NCBI GenBank assembly: GCA_029990175.1
Contig: JARKIP010000017.1
Coordinates: 15,952,001-16,016,000 of the forward strand
Length of the DNA stretch: 64,000 nucleotides
Source of the DNA: Petunia secreta
Lineage: Eukaryota; Streptophyta; Magnoliopsida; Solanales; Solanaceae
Reading direction: 5' to 3'
Shown here: one piece after another, positions 56,458 through 64,000 of the stretch
How positions within the stretch are numbered: position 1 is the first letter of the stretch
Layout of the letters: each line of letters opens with the position of its first letter
Made by a program: the position numbers and the translations under genes
Notes under the pieces: generated by a model
The model's input: the letters and a program-made list of their open reading frames with translations, nothing else
Told to the model about the DNA's origin: nothing
Database searches by the model: none

Positions 56458-56688
56458 GTCATTCTTTGCGCTCTAACTTCTCTTATCCGTTCCGTGCCCC
56501 CGCTAATCTTTTAAACCTTTAAACCGTCATAACTTTACGCTCGTTCATCCGTTTCGTGCGATTTTTTTTTTCAATTCTAGTAATTTTTCAAGATCTACCT
56601 CCACAAGCTGCCGTAGTCCCGCTTACTAAGACGTGCCTTGCACCATTCGCGGATTTACGACCCCGCCCGCCGTTATTTCGGCAAAAAG

Positions 56689-56808
56689 AGGGATGCAACA
56701 CGAGGACTTCCCGGAGGGTCACCCATTCCAGTACTACTCTCGCCCAGGCGCGCTTAACTACGGAGTTCTGATTGGATCCGGTGCGTTAGTGCTGGTATGA
56801 TCGCATCC
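56689..56808 (-). rRNA. 5S rRNA copy 162 (B type)
   Basis: C36A, A49T, T62C. Confidence 0.93.
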
Positions 56809-57039
56809 GTCATTCTTTGCGCTCTAACTTCTCTTATCCGTTCCGTGCCCCCGCTAATCTTTTAAACCTTTAAACCGTCATAACTTTACGCTCGTTCATC
56901 AGTTTCGTGCTATTCTTTTTTTCAATTCGAGTAATTTTTCAAGATCTACCTCCACAAGCTGCCGTAGTCCCGCTTACTAAGACGTGCCTTGCACCATTCG
57001 CGGATTTACGACCCCGCCCGCCGTTATTTTGGCAAAAAG

Positions 57040-57159
57040 AGGGATGCAACACGAGGACTTCCCGGAGGGTCACCCATTCCAGTACTACTCTCGCCCAAGC
57101 GCGCTTAACTTCGGAGTTCTGATGGGATCCGGTGCGTTAGTGCTGGTATGATCGCATCC
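57040..57159 (-). rRNA. 5S rRNA copy 163
   Basis: Gene as copy 42; spacer CGTGCTATTC. Confidence 0.96.
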
Positions 57160-57391
57160 GTCATTCTTTGCGCTCTAACTTCTCTTATCCATTCCGTGCC
57201 CCCGCTAATCTTTTAAACCTTTAAACCGTCATAACTTTACGCTCTTTCATCCGTTTCGTGCGATTCTTTTTTTTCAATTCGAGTAATTTTTCAAGATCTA
57301 CCTCCACAAGCTGCCGTAGTCCCGCTTACTAAGACGTGCCTTGCACCATACGCGGATTTACGACCCCGCCCGCCGTTATTTTGGCAAAAAG

Positions 57392-57511
57392 AGGGATGCA
57401 ACACGAGGACTTCCCGGAGGGTCACCCATTCCAGTACTACTCTCGCCAAGGCGCGCTTAACTTCGGAGTTCTGATGGGATCCGGTGCGTTAGTGCTGGTA
57501 TGATTGCATCC
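57392..57511 (-). rRNA. 5S rRNA copy 164 (A type)
   Basis: G7A, T62C, G64T. Confidence 0.93.
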
Positions 57512-57742
57512 GTCATTCTTTGCGCTCTAACTTCTCTTATCCGTTCCGTGCCCCCGCTAATCTTTTAAACCTTTAAACCGTCATAACTTTACGCTCGTTC
57601 ATCCGTTTCGTGCGATTTTTTTTTTCAATTCTAGTAATTTTTCAAGATCTACCTCCACAAGCTGCCGTAGTCCCGCTTACTAAGACGTGCCTTGCACCAT
57701 TCGCGGATTTACGACCCCGCCCGCCGTTATTTCGGCAAAAAG

Positions 57743-57862
57743 AGGGATGCAACACGAGGACTTCCCGGAGGGTCACCCATTCCAGTACTACTCTCGCCCA
57801 GGCGCGCTTAACTACGGAGTTCTGATGGGATCCGGTGCGTTAGTGCTGGTATGATCGCATCC
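57743..57862 (-). rRNA. 5S rRNA copy 165 (B type)
   Basis: A49T, T62C. Confidence 0.94.
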
Positions 57863-58093
57863 GTCATTCTTTGCGCTCTAACTTCTCTTATCCGTTCCGT
57901 GCCCCCGCTAATCTTTTAAACCTTTAAACCGTCATAACTTTACACTCGTTCATCAGTTTCGTGCGATTCTTTTTTTCAATTCGAGTAATTTTTCAAGATC
58001 TACCTCCACAAGCTACCGTACTCCCACTTACTAAGACGTGCCTTGCACCATTCGCGGATTTACGACCCCGCCCGCCGTTATTTTGGCAAAAAG

Positions 58094-58213
58094 AGGGATG
58101 CAACACGAGGACTTCCCGGAGGGTCACCCATTCCAGTACTACTCTCGCCCAAGCGCGCTTAACTTCGGAGTTCTGATGGGATCCGGTGCGTTAGTGCTGG
58201 TATGATCGCATCC
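58094..58213 (-). rRNA. 5S rRNA copy 166
   Basis: Gene as copy 42; one change at -5 and two in the downstream spacer (CTACCGTACTCCC). Confidence 0.96.
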
Positions 58214-58444
58214 GTCAGTCTTTGCGCTCTAACTTCTCTTATCCGTTCCGTGCCCCCGCTAATCTTTTAAACCTTTAAACCGTCATAACTTTACGCTCGT
58301 TCATCCGTTTCGTGCGATTCTTTTTTTCAATTCGAGTAATTTTTCAAGATCTACCTCCACAATCTGCCGTAGTCCCGCTTACTAAGACGTGCCTAGCACC
58401 ATTCGCGGATTTACGACCCCGCCCGCCGTTATTTTGGCAAAAAG

Positions 58445-58564
58445 AGGGATGCAACACGAGGACTTCCCGGAGGGTCACCCATTCCAGTACTACTCTCGCC
58501 CAAGCGCGCTTAACTTCGGAGTTCTGATGGGATCCGGTGCGTTAGTGCTGGTATGATCGCATCC
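58445..58564 (-). rRNA. 5S rRNA copy 167
   Basis: Gene as copy 42. Confidence 0.96.
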
Positions 58565-58795
58565 GTCATTCTTTGCGCTCTAACTTCTCTTATCCGTTCC
58601 GTGCCCCCGCTAATCTTTTAAACCTTTAAACCGTCATAACTTTACGCTCGTTCATCCGTTTCGTGCGATTCTTTGTTTCAATTCGAGTAATTTTTCAAGA
58701 TCTACCTCCACAAGCTGCCGTAGTCCCGCTTACTAAGACGTGCCTTGCACCATTCGCGGATTTACGACCCCGCCCGCCGTTATTTTGGCAAAAAG

Positions 58796-58915
58796 AGGGA
58801 TGCAACACGAGGACTTCCCGGAGGGTCACCCATTCCAGTACTACTCTCGCCCAAGCGCGCTTAACTTCGGAGTTCTGATGGGATCCGGTGCGTTAGTGCT
58901 GGTATGATCGCATCC
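58796..58915 (-). rRNA. 5S rRNA copy 168
   Basis: Gene as copy 42; spacer T tract broken by G. Confidence 0.96.
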
Positions 58916-59146
58916 GTCATTCTTTGCGCTCTAACTTCTCTTATCCGTTCCGTGCCCCCGCTAATCTTTTAAACCTTTAAACCGTCATAACTTTACGCTC
59001 GTTCATCCGTTTCGTGCGATTCTTTTTTTCAATTCGAGTAATTTTTCAAGATCTACCTCCACAAGCTGCCGTAGTCCCGCTTACTAGGACGTGCCTTGCA
59101 CCATTCGCGGATTTACGACCCCGCCCGCCGTTATTTTGGCAAAAAG

Positions 59147-59266
59147 AGGGATGCAACACGAGGACTTCCCGGAGGGTCACCCATTCCAGTACTACTCTCG
59201 CCCAGGCGCGCTTATCTTCGGAGTTCTGATGGGATCCGGTGCGTTAGTGCTGGTATGATCGCATCC
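59147..59266 (-). rRNA. 5S rRNA copy 169
   Basis: T52A, T62C. Opens a five-unit string repeated at copies 177-181. Confidence 0.94.
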
Positions 59267-59497
59267 GTCATTCTTTGCGCTCTAACTTCTCTTATTCGTT
59301 CCGTGCCCCCGCTAATCTTTTAAACCTTTAAACCGTCATAACTTTACGCTCGTTCATCCGTTTCGTGCGATTCTTTTTTTCAATTCGAGTAATTTTTCAA
59401 GATCTACCTCCACAAGCTGCCGTAGTCCCGCTTACTAAGACGTGCCTTGCACCATTCGCGGATTTACGACCCCGCCCGCCGTTATTTTGGCAAAAAG

Positions 59498-59617
59498 AGG
59501 GATGCAACACGAGGACTTTCCGGAGGGTCACCCATTCCAGTACTACTCTCGCCCAAGCGCGCTTAACTTCGGAGTTCTGATGGGATCCGGTGCGTTAGTG
59601 CTGGTATGATCGCATCC
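59498..59617 (-). rRNA. 5S rRNA copy 170
   Basis: G99A. One T is deleted between -6 and -10, shifting GCGC and GATAAG one base closer to the start. Confidence 0.93.
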
Positions 59618-59847
59618 GTCATTCTTGCGCTCTAACTTCTCTTATCCGTTCCGTGCCCCCGCTAATCTTTTAAACCTTTAAACCGTCATAACTTTACGCT
59701 CGTTCATCAGTTTCGTGCGATTCTTTTTTTCAATTCGAGTAATTTTTCAAGATCTACCTCCACAAGCTGCCGTAGTCCCGCTTACTAAGACGTGCCTTGC
59801 ACCATTCGCGGATTTACGACCCCGCCCGCCGTTATTTTGGCAAAAAG

Positions 59848-59967
59848 AGGGATGCAACACGAGGACTTCCCGGAGGGTCACCCATTCCAGTACTACTCTC
59901 GTCCAAGCGCGCTTAACTTCGGAGTTCTGATGGGATCCGGTGCGTTAGTGCTGGTATGATCGCATCC
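59848..59967 (-). rRNA. 5S rRNA copy 171
   Basis: G66A (private). Confidence 0.94.
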
Positions 59968-60199
59968 GTCATTCTTTGCGCTCTAACTTCTCTTATCCGT
60001 TCCGTGCCCCCGCTAATCTTTTAAACCTTTAAACCGTCATAACTTTACGCTCGTTCATCCGTTTCGTGCGATTCTTTTTTTTCAATTCGAGTAATTTTTC
60101 AAGATCTACCTCCACAAGCTGCCGTAGTCCCGCTTACTAAGACGTGCCTTGCACCATACGCGGATTTACGACCCCGCCCGCCGTTATTTTGGCAAAAAG

Positions 60200-60319
60200 A
60201 GGGATGCAACACGAGGACTTCCCGGAGGGTCACCCATTCCAGTACTACTCTCGCCAAGGCGCGCTTAACTTCGGAGTTCTGATGGGATCCGGTGCGTTAG
60301 TGCTGGTATGATTGCATCC
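60200..60319 (-). rRNA. 5S rRNA copy 172 (A type)
   Basis: G7A, T62C, G64T. Confidence 0.93.
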
Positions 60320-60551
60320 GTCATTCTTTGCGCTCTAACTTCTCTTATCCGTTCCGTGCCCCCGCTAATCTTTTAAACCTTTAAACCGTCATAACTTTAC
60401 GCTCGTTCATCCGTTTCGTGCGATTTTTTTTTTTCAATTCTAGTAATTTTTCAAGATCTACCTCCACAAGCTGCCGTAGTCCCGCTTACTAAGACGTGCC
60501 TTGCACCATTCGCGGATTTACGACCCCGCCCGCCGTTATTTCGGCAAAAAG

Positions 60552-60671
60552 AGGGATGCAACACGAGGACTTCCCGGAGGGTCACCCATTCCAGTACTAC
60601 TCTCGCCCAGGCACGCTTAACTACGGAGTTCTGATGGGATCCGGTGAGTTAGTGCTGGTATGATCGCATCC
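60552..60671 (-). rRNA. 5S rRNA copy 173 (B type)
   Basis: G25T (private), A49T, C59T, T62C; T11 spacer tract. Confidence 0.92.
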
Positions 60672-60902
60672 GTCATTCTTTGCGCTCTAACTTCTCTTAT
60701 CCGTTCCGTGCCCCCGCTAATCTTTTAAACCTTTAAACCGTCATAACTTTACGCTCGTTCATCAGTTTCGTGCGATTCTTTTTTTCAATTCGAGTAATTT
60801 TTCAAGATCTACCTCCACAAGCTGCCGTAGTCCCGCTTACTAAGACGTGCCTTGCACCATTCGCGGATTTACGACCCCGCCCGCCGTTATTTTGGCAAAA
60901 AG

Positions 60903-61022
60903 AGGGATGCAACACGAGGACTTCCCGGAGGGTCACCCATTCCAGTACTACTCTCGCCCAAGCGCGCTTAACTTCGGAGTTCTGATGGGATCCGGTGCGT
61001 TAGTGCTGGTATGATCGCATCC
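60903..61022 (-). rRNA. 5S rRNA copy 174
   Basis: Gene as copy 42. Confidence 0.96.
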
Positions 61023-61253
61023 GTCATTCTTTGCGCTCTAACTTCTCTTATCCGTTCCGTGCCCCCGCTAATCTTTTAAACCTTTAAACCGTCATAACTT
61101 TACGCTCGTTCATCCGTTTGGTGCGATTCTTTTTTTCAATTCGAGTAATTTTTCAAGATCTACCTCCACAAGCTGCCGTAGTCCCGCTTACTAAGACGTG
61201 CCTTGCACCATTCGCGGATTTACGACCCCGCCCGCCGTTATTTTGGCAAAAAG

Positions 61254-61373
61254 AGGGATGCAACACGAGGACTTCCCGGAGGGTCACCCATTCCAGTACT
61301 ACTCTCGCCCAAGCGCGCTTAACTTCGGAGTTCTGATGGGATCCGTTGCGTTAGTGCTGGTATGATCGCATCC
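61254..61373 (-). rRNA. 5S rRNA copy 175
   Basis: C28A without the C36T that accompanies it in copies 135 and 142. Confidence 0.94.
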
Positions 61374-61604
61374 GTCATTCTTTGCGCTCTAACTTCTCTT
61401 ATCCGTTCCGTGCCCCCGCTAATCTTTTAAACCTTTAAACCGTCATAACTTTACGCTCGTTCATCCGTTTCGTGCGATTCTTTTTTTCAATTCGAGTAAT
61501 TTTTCAAGATCTACCTCCACAAGCTGCCGTAGTCCCGCTTACTAAGACGTGCCTTGCACCATTCGCGGATTTACGACCCCGCCCGCCGTTATTTTGGCAA
61601 AAAG

Positions 61605-61724
61605 AGGGATGCAACACGAGGACTTCCCGGAGGGTCACCCATTCCAGTACTACTCTCGCCCAAGCGCGCTTAACTTCGGAGTTCTGATGGGATCCGGTGC
61701 GTTAGTGCTGGTATGATCGCATCC
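61605..61724 (-). rRNA. 5S rRNA copy 176
   Basis: Gene as copy 42. Confidence 0.96.
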
Positions 61725-61955
61725 GTCATTCTTTGCGCTCTAACTTCTCTTATCCGTTCCGTGCCCCCGCTAATCTTTTAAACCTTTAAACCGTCATAAC
61801 TTTACGCTCGTTCATCCGTTTCGTGCGATTCTTTTTTTCAATTCGAGTAATTTTTCAAGATCTACCTCCACAAGCTGCCGTAGTCCCGCTTACTAGGACG
61901 TGCCTTGCACCATTCGCGGATTTACGACCCCGCCCGCCGTTATTTTGGCAAAAAG

Positions 61956-62075
61956 AGGGATGCAACACGAGGACTTCCCGGAGGGTCACCCATTCCAGTA
62001 CTACTCTCGCCCAGGCGCGCTTATCTTCGGAGTTCTGATGGGATCCGGTGCGTTAGTGCTGGTATGATCGCATCC
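61956..62075 (-). rRNA. 5S rRNA copy 177
   Basis: T52A, T62C, partner of copy 169 eight units away. Confidence 0.94.
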
Positions 62076-62306
62076 GTCATTCTTTGCGCTCTAACTTCTC
62101 TTATTCGTTCCGTGCCCCCGCTAATCTTTTAAACCTTTAAACCGTCATAACTTTACGCTCGTTCATCCGTTTCGTGCGATTCTTTTTTTCAATTCGAGTA
62201 ATTTTTCAAGATCTACCTCCACAAGCTGCCGTAGTCCCGCTTACTAAGACGTGCCTTGCACCATTCGCGGATTTACGACCCCGCCCGCCGTTATTTTGGC
62301 AAAAAG

Positions 62307-62426
62307 AGGGATGCAACACGAGGACTTTCCGGAGGGTCACCCATTCCAGTACTACTCTCGCCCAAGCGCGCTTAACTTCGGAGTTCTGATGGGATCCGGT
62401 GCGTTAGTGCTGGTATGATCGCATCC
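62307..62426 (-). rRNA. 5S rRNA copy 178
   Basis: G99A, partner of copy 170 but with full promoter spacing. Confidence 0.95.
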
Positions 62427-62657
62427 GTCATTCTTTGCGCTCTAACTTCTCTTATCCGTTCCGTGCCCCCGCTAATCTTTTAAACCTTTAAACCGTCATA
62501 ACTTTACGCTCGTTCATCCGTTTCGTGCGATTCTTTTTTTCAATTCGAGTAATTTTTCAAGATCTACCTCCACAAGCTGCCGTAGTCCCGCTTACTAAGA
62601 CGTGCCTTGCACCATTCGCGGATTTACGACCCCGCCCGCCGTTATTTTGGCAAAAAG

Positions 62658-62777
62658 AGGGATGCAACACGAGGACTTCCCGGAGGGTCACCCATTACAG
62701 TACTACTCTCGCCCAAGCGCGCTTAACTTCGGAGTTCTGATGGGATCCGGTGCGTTAGTGCTGGTATGATCGCATCC
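62658..62777 (-). rRNA. 5S rRNA copy 179
   Basis: G81T. Confidence 0.93.
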
Positions 62778-63009
62778 GTCATTCTTTGCGCTCTAACTTC
62801 TCTTATCCGTTCCGTGCCCCCGCTAATCTTTTAAACCTTTAAACCGTCATAACTTTACGCTCTTTCATCCGTTTCGTGCGATTCTTTTTTTTCAATTCGA
62901 GTAATTTTTCAAGATCTACCTCCACAAGCTGCCGTAGTCCCGCTTACTAAGACGTGCCTTGCACCATACGCGGATTTACGACCCCGCCCGCCGTTATTTT
63001 GGCAAAAAG

Positions 63010-63129
63010 AGGGATGCAACACGAGGACTTCCCGGAGGGTCACCCATTCCAGTACTACTCTCGCCAAGGCGCGCTTAACTTCGGAGTTCTGATGGGATCC
63101 GGTGCGTTAGTGCTGGTATGATTGCATCC
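63010..63129 (-). rRNA. 5S rRNA copy 180 (A type)
   Basis: G7A, T62C, G64T. Confidence 0.93.
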
Positions 63130-63361
63130 GTCATTCTTTGCGCTCTAACTTCTCTTATCCGTTCCGTGCCCCCGCTAATCTTTTAAACCTTTAAACCGTC
63201 ATAACTTTACGCTCGTTCATCCGTTTCGTGCGATTTTTTTTTTTCAATTCTAGTAATTTTTCAAGATCTACCTCCACAAGCTGCCGTAGTCCCGCTTACT
63301 AAGACGTGCCTTGCACCATTCGCGGATTTACGACCCCGCCCGCCGTTATTTCGGCAAAAAG

Positions 63362-63481
63362 AGGGATGCAACACGAGGACTTCCCGGAGGGTCACCCATT
63401 CCAGTACTACTCTCGCCCAGGCGCGCTTAACTACGGAGTTCTGATGGGATCCGGTGCGTTAGTGCTGGTATGATCGCATCC
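63362..63481 (-). rRNA. 5S rRNA copy 181 (B type)
   Basis: A49T, T62C; GC element changed to GCAC; T11 spacer tract. Confidence 0.93.
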
Positions 63482-63712
63482 GTCATTCTTTGTGCTCTAA
63501 CTTCTCTTATCCGTTCCGTGCCCCCGCTAATCTTTTAAACCTTTAAACCGTCATAACTTTACGCTCGTTCATCCGTTTCGTGCGATTCTTTGTTTCAATT
63601 CGAGTAATTTTTCAAGATCTACCTCCACAAGCTGCCGTAGTCCCGCTTACTAAGACGTGCCTTGCACCATTCGCGGATTTACGACCCCGCCCGCCGTTAT
63701 TTTGGCAAAAAG

Positions 63713-63832
63713 AGGGATGCAACACGAGGACTTCCCGGAGGGTCACCCATTCCAGTACTACTCTCGCCCAAGCGCGCTTAACTTCGGAGTTCTGATGGGA
63801 TCCGGTGCGTTAGTGCTGGTATGATCGCATCC
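63713..63832 (-). rRNA. 5S rRNA copy 182
   Basis: Gene as copy 42; last gene of the window. Confidence 0.96.
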
Positions 63833-63896
63833 GTCATTCTTTGCGCTCTAACTTCTCTTATCCGTTCCGTGCCCCCGCTAATCTTTTAAACCTTTA

Positions 63897-64000
63897 AACC
63901 GTCAAAACTTTACGCTCGTTCATCCGTTTCGTGCGATTCTTTTTTTCAATTCGAGTAATTTTTCAAGATCTACCTCCACAAGCTGCCGTAGTCCCGCTTA
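63897..64000. repeat. partial last unit, spacer only
   Basis: The window ends inside unit 183, in the spacer before any gene sequence. The word GTCAAAAC replaces the usual GTCATAAC here. Confidence 0.9.

Larger units (their letters stand above)
56170..57926 (-). repeat. five-unit A-B-x-A-B block, copies 161-165
   Basis: Third 1757-bp block, directly next to the second. Its first unit (161) has the A-type spacer but a copy-42-like gene, so it was altered by exchange after or during duplication. Confidence 0.88.
1..64000 (-). repeat. 5S rDNA tandem array, 351-bp unit
   Basis: The window is filled by about 182.3 head-to-tail copies of a 351-bp unit with no interruption and no inversion. Most units are exactly 351 bp. 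Exceptions are small (349-353 bp) except copy 46 (396), copy 76 (336) and copy 138 (325). Each unit holds a 120-bp minus-strand 5S rRNA gene and a 231-bp spacer. This is the usual organisation of plant 5S rDNA, kept similar by concerted evolution. Both window edges fall inside spacer DNA of the array, so it continues on both sides. Confidence 0.98.

Noticed and set aside
1..64000. CRISPR-like array
   Set aside because: The repeats are 351 bp with no short repeat/unique spacer alternation, and the conserved part is a 5S rRNA gene.
1..64000. Satellite DNA without gene content
   Set aside because: Although organised like a satellite, each unit contains a full 120-nt 5S rRNA with helix I pairing, internal promoter boxes, upstream elements and a T-run.
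1..64000. A novel multi-gene system or mobile element inside the array
   Set aside because: I followed the 351-bp phase through the whole window; every departure is explained by short indels, one 45-bp duplication and two gene deletions. No non-array DNA remains.

Overview
The whole window is one uninterrupted tandem array of plant 5S ribosomal RNA genes. I see no other gene, no transposon and no unique DNA. The unit is 351 bp: a 120-bp 5S rRNA gene, always on the minus strand, plus a 231-bp spacer. There are 182 gene copies (numbered 1-182 from left to right) and a partial spacer at the right end. Both window ends lie inside the array, so its true size is unknown.

The organism is most likely a flowering plant. 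The gene has the plant 5S signature: a GGATGCGATCATACCAGCAC start, an internal GGATCC at RNA position 30, GTTAAGC at 51-57 and GGGCGAGAGTAGTACT at 64-79. It also has plant-type upstream elements: an AT-rich GATAAG at -30 to -25, GC at about -12, and C at -1. A TTTTT run follows the gene. I do not assign a family or species.

Variants are given in RNA numbering against copy 42 (14557-14676), which has the most common sequence. RNA position p lies at (gene end + 1 - p) on the + strand. Each repeat unit is counted from the spacer motif AACCGTCATAA.

Layout, from shared variants:
- Copies 1-6: diverged relative of a six-unit block that recurs further right.
- Copies 8-11 and 21-24: the same four-unit string.
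- Copies 12-17: two three-unit blocks.
- Copies 31-38: five-unit period.
- Copies 48-71: four almost identical 2106-bp six-unit blocks.
- Copies 79-88: two five-unit blocks.
- Copies 93-101 and 104-110: five- and four-unit periods.
- Copies 116-129: two 2457-bp seven-unit blocks.
- Copies 147-151, 156-160, 161-165: three 1757-bp five-unit blocks.

From copy 102 onward a two-unit A-B module appears 13 times and is not seen to the left, so the array has at least two homogenisation domains.

A few copies look broken. Copy 138 lost most of its C box, copy 76 lost its 3' end and terminator, and copy 43 has a deletion plus several substitutions. Copies 41 and 92 have a disrupted T-run. The genes are independent RNA polymerase III units whose shared product is 5S rRNA of the large ribosomal subunit. 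I found no evidence of an undescribed system. The points of interest are the higher-order repeats, recombinant units and damaged copies.
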